Assembly: GCA_902612235.1 (NCBI GenBank)
Contig: CACMCJ010000006.1
Location: forward strand, 1 to 64,000
Reading direction: 5' to 3'
DNA length: 64,000 bases
Source of the DNA: an uncultured Pelagibacteraceae bacterium
GTDB taxonomy: Bacteria > Pseudomonadota > Alphaproteobacteria > Pelagibacterales > Pelagibacteraceae
Part shown: positions 52,783 to 61,792 of the stretch, piece by piece
How the letters are laid out: every line of letters starts with the position of its first letter
Position numbering within the stretch: position 1 is the first letter of the stretch
Translations under genes and position numbers: made by a program
The notes under the pieces: model-generated
What the model saw: the letters and a program-made list of their open reading frames with translations, nothing else
Databases searched by the model: none
Told to the model about the DNA's origin: nothing

Positions 52783-54888
52783 ATGACTAATTATTTAGAA
52801 TTATTATATTTAATATCCTTTACAGGAATTCTCGCGGTAGCTTACAGTTACTTATTATCTGGCCAAATTCTTTCATCAAGCCCAGGTAATAATAGAATGC
52901 AAGAAATTGCTGAAGCGATCCAAATTGGAGCTAAGGCGTATTTAAATCGTCAATACAAAACAATTGCTGTGGTAGGTATTATTGTGTTGGCCGTTGTAAC
53001 ATATTTTTTTAATTATCTTGTTGGATTAGGATATTTTATTGGAGCGTTTTTATCTGGTGTTGCTGGGTACGTAGGTATGCTTATATCTGTAAAAGCAAAT
53101 GTAAGAACAGCGGAGGCGTCCAGGCATAGCCTTCAATCTGGATTAACGATTGCATTTAAATCTGGTGCTATTACTGGACTATTAGTTGCAGGTTTGGCGT
53201 TATTAGCTATCACAATTTACTACATTATTTTAATCAATCTTAATGTTGATAAAAGAGAAATTATAAATGCTCTAGTAGCACTTGGATTTGGAGCCTCATT
53301 AATTTCTATTTTTGCAAGATTAGGAGGCGGTATTTTTACAAAGGGAGCTGATGTAGGGGCAGATTTAGTTGGAAAAGTTGAAGCCGGTATTCCTGAAGAT
53401 GACCCAAGAAATCCTGCAGTAATAGCAGATAACGTCGGTGACAATGTTGGAGATTGTGCAGGTATGGCTGCAGATTTATTTGAGACATACGCTGTTACAA
53501 TTGTTGCTACTATGGTTTTAGCGTCAATATTTTCTCCTCAGGACTATAATCTAATGGTTTATCCTTTAGCTATTGGAGGCGCATGTATAATTACCTCTAT
53601 AATTGGAACTTGGTTTGTTAAATTAGGTAAAAGTAAAAATATAATGGGAGCTCTATATAAAGGTTTCATAGTTACTGCAGTTACATCCTTAATCTTAATG
53701 TATCCAGTTACTGATACTGTAGTTGGTTTAAAAAGCACATATAATAATAATGCTGGAGCAATTTTTTCGGGATTTGATCTATATATATGTGGTGTGGTGG
53801 GATTTGTAATTACTGGTCTATTGATTTTTATCACAGAATACTACACGGGTACGAATTATAGACCTGTACAATCTGTTGCTAAGTCCTCAACAACTGGCCA
53901 CGGAACGAATGTGATTCAGGGATTAGCTGTATCTATGGAAGCGACCGCTATACCTGCTCTTATAATAGTTGCTGGTATATTGTACACGAATAGTTTAGCT
54001 GGATTATTTGGCATAGCTATCGCTGTTACAGCTATGCTCGCTCTTACTGGAATGGTAGTAGCATTAGATGCTTACGGTCCTGTAACTGATAATGCCGGCG
54101 GAATAGCTGAGATGTCAAAACTTCCAAAAAATGTTAGAAAAACTACTGACGCTCTTGATGCAGTTGGAAATACAACAAAAGCTGTTACAAAAGGGTATGC
54201 TATTGGATCTGCTGGACTCGGAGCCTTAGTGCTTTTCGCAGCTTATACCGAAGATATCAAATATTTTTCAAAATTAAAAGACTCCGCTCTTTCTGGAGTT
54301 GATGTAACTTTTGATTTATCTAATCCTTTTGTAGTAGCAGGTTTATTAATCGGTGGTATGCTTCCTTATTTATTTGGTTCAATGGGAATGCAAGCTGTCG
54401 GTAGAGCTGGAGGATCTGTTGTAGTTGAGGTAAGAAGACAATTTAAAAAAATACCTGGAATAATGAAAGGAAAAAGAAAACCAGATTACGGAAGATTAGT
54501 TGACTTACTTACTAAGGCAGCAATTAAAGAAATGATAATTCCGTCTCTTTTGCCGGTTTTATCACCAATTGTTTTATATTTTGTAATTCTTCAAATAGCT
54601 GGTATGGAAGCTGCACTTTCTTCGCTTGGAGCAATGTTACTTGGTGTAATTATTACAGGTTTATTTGTAGCTGTTTCAATGACTGCAGGAGGTGGGGCGT
54701 GGGATAATGCTAAGAAGTATATAGAAGATGGTAATTTTGGTGGAAAAGGTTCCGAAGCTCACAAATCTGCAGTTACTGGTGATACGGTTGGTGATCCTTA
54801 CAAAGATACAGCTGGACCAGCTGTAAATCCAATGATCAAAATAACAAATATTGTAGCATTATTATTGTTAGCGGTTATTGCTCACTAG
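52783..54888 (+). CDS. hppA: K+-independent H+-translocating membrane pyrophosphatase
   Basis: HppA pumps protons across the membrane at the expense of pyrophosphate. The 701 residues form about 16 membrane segments. The pyrophosphate-binding [19 protein letters not shown] motif is at about residues 218-236, and a second acidic motif lies in [18 protein letters not shown]. The switch motif reads GNTTKA: Lys there marks the K+-independent class. An 80-base upstream gap has a weak candidate promoter (TTGTCA at 52715) that I do not annotate. Its stop interlocks with bamE. Confidence 0.97.
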   Translation: MTNYLELLYLISFTGILAVAYSYLLSGQILSSSPGNNRMQEIAEAIQIGAKAYLNRQYKTIAVVGIIVLAVVTYFFNYLVGLGYFIGAFLSGVAGYVGMLISVKANVRTAEASRHSLQSGLTIAFKSGAITGLLVAGLALLAITIYYIILINLNVDKREIINALVALGFGASLISIFARLGGGIFTKGADVGADLVGKVEAGIPEDDPRNPAVIADNVGDNVGDCAGMAADLFETYAVTIVATMVLASIFSPQDYNLMVYPLAIGGACIITSIIGTWFVKLGKSKNIMGALYKGFIVTAVTSLILMYPVTDTVVGLKSTYNNNAGAIFSGFDLYICGVVGFVITGLLIFITEYYTGTNYRPVQSVAKSSTTGHGTNVIQGLAVSMEATAIPALIIVAGILYTNSLAGLFGIAIAVTAMLALTGMVVALDAYGPVTDNAGGIAEMSKLPKNVRKTTDALDAVGNTTKAVTKGYAIGSAGLGALVLFAAYTEDIKYFSKLKDSALSGVDVTFDLSNPFVVAGLLIGGMLPYLFGSMGMQAVGRAGGSVVVEVRRQFKKIPGIMKGKRKPDYGRLVDLLTKAAIKEMIIPSLLPVLSPIVLYFVILQIAGMEAALSSLGAMLLGVIITGLFVAVSMTAGGGAWDNAKKYIEDGNFGGKGSEAHKSAVTGDTVGDPYKDTAGPAVNPMIKITNIVALLLLAVIAH

Positions 54889-55361
54889 TTTTTTTTTTCC
54901 CTATTAGCATACATTTTTTGCCTTACACTAGATAAAAAGGTTTCAACAAAGCTTTTTTGAGTTAATTCATTCGTGGTCTCTTTTTTGGAGAATTCAACTT
55001 TTTTAAGATTATTGATATCAAATAGTTCTTTTTTTTTTAATACACCGTATTTATCGAAATAAAGAACTAAGGTGTTATTTTTTGTTAAAACATGTTGACC
55101 TAGTTTATGAAATTTACCTTTGTTTAAAGTTCTTTCTAAATAAATCCATGTTTGATTATCATCTAACGAACTCGAATGTGGGTGTCCTATTATATTTAAT
55201 ACGTCATTTTTATTAGTTTTATTTACAATTAATTTTTCAGACCTATTCTCTAAAAAAGCTATACCATGATTTTTTGTAGGTTCTTTTAATTGGCAGTTCG
55301 TAAAAAATAGATATATTAGTAGCAATACTAAATTAAAATGATTTTTAAAATTAAAAGACAT
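54885..55361 (-). CDS. bamE: Outer-membrane assembly lipoprotein BamE (SmpA/OmlA family)
   Basis: BamE is part of the BAM complex that inserts outer-membrane proteins. I start at the ATG at 55361; another ATG at 55391 is also in frame. The signal segment ends at FTNC with Cys23 as the likely lipidated residue, although Phe at -3 and Asn at -1 make a weak lipobox. The core ([15 protein letters not shown] and TWIYLERTL) matches the SmpA/OmlA fold. The product is 158 residues. It overlaps the divergent next gene at the 5' end. Confidence 0.87.
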   Translation of the reverse strand: MSFNFKNHFNLVLLLIYLFFTNCQLKEPTKNHGIAFLENRSEKLIVNKTNKNDVLNIIGHPHSSSLDDNQTWIYLERTLNKGKFHKLGQHVLTKNNTLVLYFDKYGVLKKKELFDINNLKKVEFSKKETTNELTQKSFVETFLSSVRQKMYANREKKN

Positions 55362-55835
55362 AATCAAGATCTTTATAATAATTTGCTTCATTTGTCTCGT
55401 AATTTATATTTTTATGAAAAAATTAAACTAAACGACACTTTTGAGACAAGAGTTTATCTAATGTTTATTCATTTTTCAATTATTTTAATTGTTTTTAAAA
55501 ATAAGAAAATTAACTTTCCTCAAGATTCATATGATGATTTATTTTATTGCATAGAAAATAACCTGAGAGAACTTGGTTTTGGAGATGTGGCTGTAAATAA
55601 AAAAATGAAAGAATTAAATAAATATTTTTATGATATACTTATTAAACTTAATTCTGTCAAAAATGGTTTTAAGTTAAACGAAAAATTAGTTTCTAAATAT
55701 TTTGATCAACTTAATAATGTAAAAGACATTAAATATAAGAATTTTGAGGAATATTTTGTAAATTTTTATAATTTTTGCTTTGATATGGATATTAAAATCA
55801 TGCTAAAAGAGATACAAAATTTTAAGATAGGTTAA
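55338..55835 (+). CDS. Ubiquinol-cytochrome c chaperone family protein
   Basis: The 165 residues match the Ubiq_cyt_C_chap family (PF03981; CBP3-like). The diagnostic segments are NLYFYEKIKLNDTFETRVYLMFIHFSI (start at about residue 21, in two blocks) and NLRELGFGDVAVNKKMKELNKYFYDIL near residue 75. It should help assemble the cytochrome bc1 complex. Its start overlaps the divergent bamE start. rpmF follows three bases later. Confidence 0.87.
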   Translation: MIFKIKRHNQDLYNNLLHLSRNLYFYEKIKLNDTFETRVYLMFIHFSIILIVFKNKKINFPQDSYDDLFYCIENNLRELGFGDVAVNKKMKELNKYFYDILIKLNSVKNGFKLNEKLVSKYFDQLNNVKDIKYKNFEEYFVNFYNFCFDMDIKIMLKEIQNFKIG

Positions 55836-55838
55836 ATT

Positions 55839-56012
55839 ATGGCTGTTCCGAAAAGGAAAACCTCAGTATCAAAAAAGAAAATGAGAAGATCTCACCATAG
55901 AATAAAAGGTGTAAATATAGTGGAAGATAAGAAAAGTGGTGAATATAAACTTTCTCATCATATAGATTTAAAATCTGGCTATTATAACGGAAAAAAAATT
56001 TTAGATATTTAA
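55839..56012 (+). CDS. rpmF: 50S ribosomal protein L32
   Basis: A 57-residue frame between the chaperone gene and plsX encodes L32. It starts [20 protein letters not shown], the family hallmark, and ends [12 protein letters not shown]. There are no zinc cysteines, as is usual for proteobacterial L32. The rpmF-plsX order is the common bacterial one, and plsX starts nine bases after the stop. Confidence 0.97.
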   Translation: MAVPKRKTSVSKKKMRRSHHRIKGVNIVEDKKSGEYKLSHHIDLKSGYYNGKKILDI

Positions 56013-56021
56013 AATCCGATA

Positions 56022-57056
56022 ATGAAAAAAAAAATTATAATTGCCATAGATGCAATGGGCGGCGAGAATGCGCCAAATAAAAATATTGAAGGCGTAAGTA
56101 TTTTCCTAAAAAAAAACCTCAAAGATGATTTTGAATTACATTTATATGGAGATGAGAATATAATTAATAAGGAATTAGTAAAACATAATATTGTTAGTAA
56201 CTCTGTGAAAATATTTCATACAAATGAAGCTGTCGCTGATGACGAGACACCTTTAACTGCAATTAAAAATTCAAAAAACACTAGTATGTGGAACTCTGTT
56301 AATGCTCAACTTACAAATAATGCAGATATTACCCTCTCAGCAGGTAATACAGGAGTGCTTTTAGTAATTTCAAGAATGATTTTAAAAATGATTAATGATG
56401 TGAGTAGACCAGCACTCGCAGGATTGTGGCCAAGTCAAAAGGGAATGAGTGTTGTGTTAGATCTTGGAGCTAATATTGAATGTGAGGAAAAAAATCTTAT
56501 TGATTTTGCTGAGATGGGATCTGCTTTATTTAAATCAATCTTTCCTGATCAAAAACCACATGTGGCTTTGTTAAATATTGGATCAGAAGAAATTAAAGGT
56601 ACTGAAATTTTAAAAAAAGCTCATTCAAAATTAAAAGAATTAAGTAATGAAAATAATTTTATATTCAATGGTTATATTGAAGGGAACAAATTAATGGAAG
56701 GAAATTCAAATGTTATAATTACTGATGGTTTTACAGGCAATGTTGCTTTGAAAACCGCTGAAGGTACTGCAAAATTTTTAATAGATAATCTTAAAAAATC
56801 TCTTTCAGAAAATATTTTATCAAAAATTTCCTTATTATTTTCTTATTTCTCTCTTAAAAAATTTAAATTAAAACTTGATGCGCGAAAATATAATGGTGCA
56901 ATTTTTCTAGGTTTAAATGGACCAGTAGTTAAAAGTCATGGAGGCACAGATGCTTTAGGTTTTTATTATTCTATTGACTTATGTTATAAGATTATAAAAG
57001 GTAATTTGATGACACAAATTAAAAATAATCTTAAACATTTAAATGTTAAAAATTAA
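56022..57056 (+). CDS. plsX: Phosphate acyltransferase PlsX
   Basis: PlsX makes acyl-phosphate from acyl-ACP for the PlsY step. The 344 residues begin with IAIDAMGGENAP, followed by LSAGNTGVLLVIS and MVLDLGANIECEEKNL-like blocks, and GFTGNVALKTAEG near residue 237. The end has YNGAIFLGLNGPVVKSHGG. It overlaps ihfA by 14 bases. Confidence 0.97.
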   Translation: MKKKIIIAIDAMGGENAPNKNIEGVSIFLKKNLKDDFELHLYGDENIINKELVKHNIVSNSVKIFHTNEAVADDETPLTAIKNSKNTSMWNSVNAQLTNNADITLSAGNTGVLLVISRMILKMINDVSRPALAGLWPSQKGMSVVLDLGANIECEEKNLIDFAEMGSALFKSIFPDQKPHVALLNIGSEEIKGTEILKKAHSKLKELSNENNFIFNGYIEGNKLMEGNSNVIITDGFTGNVALKTAEGTAKFLIDNLKKSLSENILSKISLLFSYFSLKKFKLKLDARKYNGAIFLGLNGPVVKSHGGTDALGFYYSIDLCYKIIKGNLMTQIKNNLKHLNVKN

Positions 57057-57339
57057 TTATTTAAATTTAACAAAAAAAGACATAAGTAAAAAAGTAAGTC
57101 AAAAAACTGGTCTTTCTACGCAGTATTGTGAAGAAATTATAAATGACTTATTAATTATACTAAAAAATATTATAAAATCAGATAAATTAAATATTAAAAA
57201 TTTTGGTTCTTTTAAACTACGTAATAAACCCGAAAGGATTGGAAGGAACCCTAAAAATAAGATTGAGTCTATAATTTCTGCAAGAAAATCAATTAGTTTT
57301 ACTAAATCAAAAAATTTTAAACTTAAAAATCTTGATTAG
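57043..57339 (+). CDS. ihfA: Integration host factor alpha subunit
   Basis: IHF bends DNA and assists transcription and recombination. The 98-residue protein has TKKDISKKVSQKTGLSTQYCEEIINDLL at the N-terminal helices and the DNA-binding arm IKNFGSFKLRNKPERIGRNPKN with the intercalating Pro region. The position between plsX and a MerR-like gene supports the alpha chain over beta. The merR-like gene follows directly. Confidence 0.9.
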   Translation: MLKINYLNLTKKDISKKVSQKTGLSTQYCEEIINDLLIILKNIIKSDKLNIKNFGSFKLRNKPERIGRNPKNKIESIISARKSISFTKSKNFKLKNLD

Positions 57340-57705
57340 ATGGAAAGATTAATCAATATTTCAGAGCTAGCAAAGGAACTAAAACTTGTAAATCTTAAAA
57401 ATAATAAACCTCAAAATTATATTATAAGATTTTGGGAAAAGGAATTTAAGCAAATTAAACCAATAATATTAAAAAATAGAAGATATTATAATCAAAAACA
57501 AGTCGAGTTGGTAAAGTTGATTAATTTTTTACTTAAAGATAAAGGTTTGAAGATAAATGGAGTTAAAAAGATATTGAAAAAAAATATAAAAAGTCTTGAC
57601 GATTATAATTCAGATAGTTTAGAAACATCCTATAAAAAAGAAATTTTAAAAATTAAAAGTAAAAAAATTTTAGATAAAATTAATAAATTAAAAAAAAATG
57701 GCTAA
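57340..57705 (+). CDS. MerR-family transcriptional regulator
   Basis: The 121-residue product has a winged-helix MerR DNA-binding domain (about residues 1-75): INISELAKELKL, IRFWEKEFKQIKP, and NRRYYNQKQVELVKLI are typical. A Lys-rich helical tail follows. No effector-binding domain or metal cysteines are visible. The plsX-ihfA-merR order is conserved in alphaproteobacteria, but the targets are unknown to me. It overlaps rpmG by eight bases. Confidence 0.88.
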   Translation: MERLINISELAKELKLVNLKNNKPQNYIIRFWEKEFKQIKPIILKNRRYYNQKQVELVKLINFLLKDKGLKINGVKKILKKNIKSLDDYNSDSLETSYKKEILKIKSKKILDKINKLKKNG

Positions 57706-57889
57706 AAAAACACATATAAAAGTAAGAATGGTTCCTGAAAATAACCCTGATAGTAAATTTATTTATTATGCAAAAAAACCTACAAAAGGTGAAAAAGCCA
57801 AAGACAAACTTAAGTTAAAAAAATATAATCCCAATACAAGAAAACACGAAATTTTTGTTGAAAAAAAACTGCCTCCCCATAGCAAGTAA
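57698..57889 (+). CDS. rpmG: 50S ribosomal protein L33, zinc-free
   Basis: The 63 residues start MAKKTHIKVRMVPENNP and contain FIYYAKKPTKGEKAKDKL and LKKYNPNTRKHEIFVEKK. This fits L33 (usual pattern LxLxKYxPxxRKHxxfxExK) without zinc cysteines. It is somewhat longer than E. coli L33. The stop abuts the convergent aroQ stop without a gap. Confidence 0.9.
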   Translation: MAKKTHIKVRMVPENNPDSKFIYYAKKPTKGEKAKDKLKLKKYNPNTRKHEIFVEKKLPPHSK

Positions 57890-58168
57890 CTATTTTTTGA
57901 AATTTCTAAATTCATAGTCAATATAAGCTCTTATCATACTATACCAAATTCTTTTCGTTAGTTTTATATCTATTTTTTTATTTTTTGATTTATTTTTTAT
58001 ATTTTTGAGAATTATTTTGATTCTTTTATTATCAATTATTTCATTCTTGTACTTTTTATTTTTCAAAACTTGATTTACCAAATTTGTTCTTTTTTTTATT
58101 AAATCTAAAAATTTATTATCTAATAAATCTAATTTTTTTCTTATTTTTATTATATTTTTGTTTACCAT
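57890..58168 (-). CDS. aroQ: Chorismate mutase, AroQ type
   Basis: AroQ rearranges chorismate to prephenate. The 92-residue all-helical protein has IRKKLDLLDNKFLDLIKKRTNLVNQVLKNK (residues 9-38 in two blocks), which is the AroQ helix 1 pattern with its substrate-binding arginines. Later helices are short and Lys/Ile-rich. It stands alone on the minus strand between rpmG and ctaA. The AroQ fold is clear from helix 1 only, so the assignment is moderate. Confidence 0.82.
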   Translation of the reverse strand: MVNKNIIKIRKKLDLLDNKFLDLIKKRTNLVNQVLKNKKYKNEIIDNKRIKIILKNIKNKSKNKKIDIKLTKRIWYSMIRAYIDYEFRNFKK

Positions 58169-58220
58169 AGCGACATTAAAATATTATAGATTAATTTAAT
58201 TTAAATATATATTATTTTTT

Positions 58221-59243
58221 ATGGTCCCTCATAATGAAAAAAATAATAAATTATTCTATTATTGGCTAATAATATCACTGGGTATGGTTGTGCTTATGGT
58301 AGTTGTTGGAGGACTAACAAGACTAACTAATTCAGGCTTATCAATTACTGAATGGGAACTTTTCAAGGGGATAATTCCACCTTTATCTGTTGAGGCTTGG
58401 AATAATTATTTTTCTTTATATAAAAAATTACCTCAGTTTCGTTTTTTATATAGCAACATGACTCTAGATGAATTTAAAGCAATTTTTTATTGGGAATACT
58501 TTCATAGAATTTTAGGAAGATTAATAGGACTCTTTTTTTTAATTCCATTAGTATATTTTTATTTTAAAAAAATTAATGAAAAATATATTGGAAATTGTCT
58601 AATAATCTTTTTTTTGATTTTGCTACAAGGTGTTGTTGGGTGGTTTATGGTAAAAAGTGGCTTAACAGACAATACAACCGTTAGCCATTATAGATTATCT
58701 CTTCATTTGTTTATTGCATTCTTAATTATATCAATAATTTTTTGGACAATACTTAACTTGAAAGAGAATAGAAATAAAAGTTTTTTTAATAAAAAAAAGG
58801 AAAATTATATATTTTATTTTTTAATCTTTTTAATTTATATACAAATTATCTTTGGTGCTTTTGTATCAGGATTAGATGCTGGAAAAATATACCAGACATG
58901 GCCAATGATGAATTTAGATTATTTTCCAAATGACGTGTTAATAAGTGGACTTAAAGATTTAATAAATTTTGATAATCAAAGTTTAATACAATTTTATCAT
59001 AGAAATATAGCTTACTTTATCTTTTTTTACATTTTGATATTGGGTTATTTTATTTTCAAAAATAACAATTTTAGACTTATTAAACCATTTAGTTATGTTT
59101 GCTTTTTTCTTTTTTTACAAATGATTTTAGGTATTTTTACATTATTGACTAAGTTGAATATTTATATGGCATTAGGTCATCAGATATGTGGTTTGTTTCT
59201 AACATTAAGTGTTATAAATCTTTACTATCGATATATTAAATAA
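58221..59243 (+). CDS. ctaA: Heme A synthase
   Basis: CtaA oxidises heme O to heme A for cytochrome oxidase. The 340-residue protein has eight membrane segments. The family motifs are GGLTRLTNSGLSITEW near residue 26, EYFHRILGRLIGL with a heme-ligand His, VSHYRLSLHLFIAF, FYHRNIAYFIF and LGHQICGL. This is the longer type 2 form without the extra Cys pair. Confidence 0.96.
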   Translation: MVPHNEKNNKLFYYWLIISLGMVVLMVVVGGLTRLTNSGLSITEWELFKGIIPPLSVEAWNNYFSLYKKLPQFRFLYSNMTLDEFKAIFYWEYFHRILGRLIGLFFLIPLVYFYFKKINEKYIGNCLIIFFLILLQGVVGWFMVKSGLTDNTTVSHYRLSLHLFIAFLIISIIFWTILNLKENRNKSFFNKKKENYIFYFLIFLIYIQIIFGAFVSGLDAGKIYQTWPMMNLDYFPNDVLISGLKDLINFDNQSLIQFYHRNIAYFIFFYILILGYFIFKNNNFRLIKPFSYVCFFLFLQMILGIFTLLTKLNIYMALGHQICGLFLTLSVINLYYRYIK

Positions 59244-59244
59244 A

Positions 59245-59273
59245 TTGACATTATTTAATTAAGTTAGTATTTA
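59245..59273 (+). promoter_or_regulatory. Sigma-70 promoter for rplM-rpsI
   Basis: Perfect -35 TTGACA (59245-59250), a 17-base spacer, and TATTTA (59268-59273) precede the rplM ATG at 59285. The leader would be only about five bases, so L13 may be translated from a nearly leaderless message. It is the best consensus promoter in the window. Confidence 0.7.
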
Positions 59274-59284
59274 TCCCGTGAATT

Positions 59285-59746
59285 ATGACTCCTTTTATTA
59301 AAAAAAAAGAAATAAAAAAAGATTGGTATATTATCGATGCTAAAGACGCAGCTGTTGGAAGGCTCGCTTCATATATTTCAAAAGTTTTAAGAGGAAAAAA
59401 TAAACCTACATTTAATCCACATATAGATAATGGCGACTTTGTAATTGTAAAGAACATAGAAAAAATAAAGTTTTCAGGTAAAAAATTTACTAATAAAAAA
59501 TATTTTAAGCATACTGGTCATCCAGGAGGAATTAAAGAAATTTCACCTTCTATTTTTAAAGAGAAAAATAAATCAGAAGAAATATTAAAATTAGCCGTCA
59601 GGAGAATGTTGCCTGGAGGTCCTTTAGCTAAAAAACAATTAACAAAACTTAAAATTTATAAAGGTGATAGTCATCCTCATGAAAAACAAAATCCTAAAGA
59701 AATTCAATTTACAAACTTAAATAGAAAAAACTTAATAAAAGAATAA
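59285..59746 (+). CDS. rplM: 50S ribosomal protein L13
   Basis: L13 is an early large-subunit assembly protein. The 153 residues contain WYIIDAKDAAVGRLASYISKVLRGKNKPTFNPHIDNGDFV in consecutive blocks, KHTGHPGGIKEI, and RRMLPGGPLAKKQLTKLKIYKG, all diagnostic. It is followed by rpsI with a one-base overlap, the usual pair. Confidence 0.99.
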   Translation: MTPFIKKKEIKKDWYIIDAKDAAVGRLASYISKVLRGKNKPTFNPHIDNGDFVIVKNIEKIKFSGKKFTNKKYFKHTGHPGGIKEISPSIFKEKNKSEEILKLAVRRMLPGGPLAKKQLTKLKIYKGDSHPHEKQNPKEIQFTNLNRKNLIKE

Positions 59747-60186
59747 TGGAAAATTTAGATACAAAAACAGATAGTGTTAAAAAAATTAAATTAGATTTTA
59801 AAAACAGCAAATATGCAACTGGAAGAAGAAAAAAATCAATTGCCAAAGTTTGGGTTAAAAAGGGAACTGGTAATATTTTTGTGAATGGAATCAATATGAA
59901 TGAATATTTTAAAAGACCAGTTCATCAAATCATTGTAACTAGACCACTTGAGATTTCTGAGGTAAGAACTAGCTATGATGTAAAATGTTCTGTAAAAGGT
60001 GGAGGTTTATCTGGACAGGCCGGCGCAATAATTCTTGGAATTTCAAAAGCTTTAATTTCTCACGACGAAAACTTAAAGAAAAATCTTAAGAAAGATAAAT
60101 TAACCACCCGAGACTCTAGAGTGGTTGAGAGAAAGAAATACGGGCATAGAAAAGCCAGACGAAGTTTTCAATTCTCTAAAAGATAA
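59746..60186 (+). CDS. rpsI: 30S ribosomal protein S9
   Basis: S9 reaches the P site with its C-terminal tail. YATGRRKKSIAKVWVKKGTG begins at about residue 23, GGGLSGQAGAIILGISKAL lies in the centre, and the tail KKYGHRKARRSFQFSKR ends in the conserved SKR. About 20 extra residues precede the core (146 in total). Confidence 0.99.
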   Translation: MENLDTKTDSVKKIKLDFKNSKYATGRRKKSIAKVWVKKGTGNIFVNGINMNEYFKRPVHQIIVTRPLEISEVRTSYDVKCSVKGGGLSGQAGAIILGISKALISHDENLKKNLKKDKLTTRDSRVVERKKYGHRKARRSFQFSKR

Positions 60187-60196
60187 TCATTTAATT

Positions 60197-60224
60197 TTAA
60201 CAATTAACTGGACAATGTTATAAG
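60197..60224 (+). promoter_or_regulatory. Possible promoter for argC
   Basis: TTAACA (60197-60202), a 16-base spacer and TATAAG (60219-60224) lie in the 43-base rpsI-argC gap, ending five bases before the argC ATG. The match is moderate, and the start of transcription would fall at or inside the start codon. Confidence 0.35.
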
Positions 60225-60229
60225 ATAAA

Positions 60230-61264
60230 ATGTCTTTAAAAAAGATTAATACAGCCGTTTTAGGCGCTACAGGATATACAGGTTTAGATTTAGTTTTATT
60301 ATTATCTAAACATCCAAAAGTAAATATAAACTATTTATGCGCAACAAAAAATTTAGGTAAAAAGATTTCTTTTTTTGATAAAAGAATAAAAAAAAAATTA
60401 CCTAAAATATCCTCTGTTAATAAAATTAGTTGGAAAAAAATTGATTTAGTTTTTTTATCTTTGCCTACAGGAAAAGCTCAAAAAATAATTCAAAGTATTT
60501 ATATAAAAAATCCAAATTTAAAATTTATCGATCTTTCAGCTGATTTTAGAATTGAAAATGAGATGTTATACAAAAAAAATTATGGTCAAAAACATAAAGC
60601 AAAAAAGTTAATAAAAAAATCACTTTACTCAATATCGGAGTTTGTACAAAATAAAATTCAAAATTATAGAATTATTTCTAATCCAGGGTGTTATCCTACC
60701 TCAATTCAATTACCATTAGTTCCATTGCTAAAAAAAAAACTAATTAAATTCAACAATATCAGAATAGACTCAAAATCTGGTTATTCTGGAGCTGGGAAAG
60801 GATATGAAAAAAAATTTCAACATAAGAATTTTTATAATTCAACATTTGCATATGCAGTAAATTATCACAGACATATAGCAGAGATTAGTCAGGAACTAAA
60901 AAAACACACTAAAAGATCGATTAATTTTACTTTTAATCCACATTTATTACCAACGTTTAGAGGTATCCTGACTTCAATTTATGTAGACTTAAAGGATAAT
61001 AGTTCAGCAAATAAATTAAGAAATGAATTAATTAAATTTTATAAAAAAAATAAATTTATTAAAATCTTAAGATTAAATTCTCAAATAGGATCAGGAAATA
61101 TCTTAAATACAAATAATTGTGAAATTTCAGTATGTGAGTCTCACATTAAAAATAAGATCGTTATTTTTTGTGCGATTGATAATTTAATAAAAGGCGCATC
61201 TGGTCAAGCAATACAAAATATGAATTTAATATATAATTTTAAAGAGGATTTAGGATTAAAATGA
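60230..61264 (+). CDS. argC: N-acetyl-gamma-glutamyl-phosphate reductase
   Basis: ArgC reduces N-acetylglutamyl phosphate in arginine synthesis. The 344 residues have the NADP motif LGATGYTG (residues 11-18), DLSADFR, the catalytic Cys154 in SNPGCYPTS, and the C-terminal DNLIKGASGQAIQNMNL. It overlaps the following lipoprotein gene by four bases. Confidence 0.97.
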   Translation: MSLKKINTAVLGATGYTGLDLVLLLSKHPKVNINYLCATKNLGKKISFFDKRIKKKLPKISSVNKISWKKIDLVFLSLPTGKAQKIIQSIYIKNPNLKFIDLSADFRIENEMLYKKNYGQKHKAKKLIKKSLYSISEFVQNKIQNYRIISNPGCYPTSIQLPLVPLLKKKLIKFNNIRIDSKSGYSGAGKGYEKKFQHKNFYNSTFAYAVNYHRHIAEISQELKKHTKRSINFTFNPHLLPTFRGILTSIYVDLKDNSSANKLRNELIKFYKKNKFIKILRLNSQIGSGNILNTNNCEISVCESHIKNKIVIFCAIDNLIKGASGQAIQNMNLIYNFKEDLGLK

Positions 61265-61788
61265 ATAAATTAATCTTAGTTTTATCTTTTTTTATTTTAT
61301 TTGGTTGTAGTAAACATGAAACTGTATTGATATGTGGAGATCATATATGTGTTAATAAAACTGAGGCTAAACAGTATTTTGAGAAAAATCTGTCTTTAGA
61401 AGTGCAAATCATTAATAAAAGTGAACCCAAATCAATTGATTTAGTTGAACTTAACTTAAAATCAAATAGTGAAGGAAATAAACAAATTAATATATTTAGT
61501 AAAAATAAAACAACTAACACAATCAAGTCCTTAACAAAAAAAGAAATTAAAGAAAAAAAAGCTAAAATTAGGAAAATAGACAAATTAAAAAAAAGACAAA
61601 ATCAAATGATTGTTAAAAAACAATCAAAAAAAAGACCTACAAAAAACAAAAAAAATGTTAATAAATCAAACATTAAAGTTGTGGACGTTTGTACAATATT
61701 GAGTAATTGTAGTATTGAAGAAATATCTGAGTATCTAATAAAATTAGGTAAAAATAAAAAATTTCCTGATATTACAACAAGGGAATAG
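61261..61788 (+). CDS. Small hypothetical lipoprotein, Lys-rich
   Basis: I do not recognise this 175-residue protein. The N-terminus MNKLILVLSFFILFGC is a clear lipoprotein signal with Cys16. A short N-terminal region has Cys25 and Cys30, a Lys-rich linker follows (about 88-135), and a C-terminal segment has Cys144 and Cys150 in VVDVCTILSNC. Two Cys pairs separated by a basic linker suggest two small disulfide- or ligand-stabilised ends. It is in an operon with argC (4-base overlap) and hom (4-base gap). Confidence 0.75.
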   Translation: MNKLILVLSFFILFGCSKHETVLICGDHICVNKTEAKQYFEKNLSLEVQIINKSEPKSIDLVELNLKSNSEGNKQINIFSKNKTTNTIKSLTKKEIKEKKAKIRKIDKLKKRQNQMIVKKQSKKRPTKNKKNVNKSNIKVVDVCTILSNCSIEEISEYLIKLGKNKKFPDITTRE

Positions 61789-61792
61789 TTAA

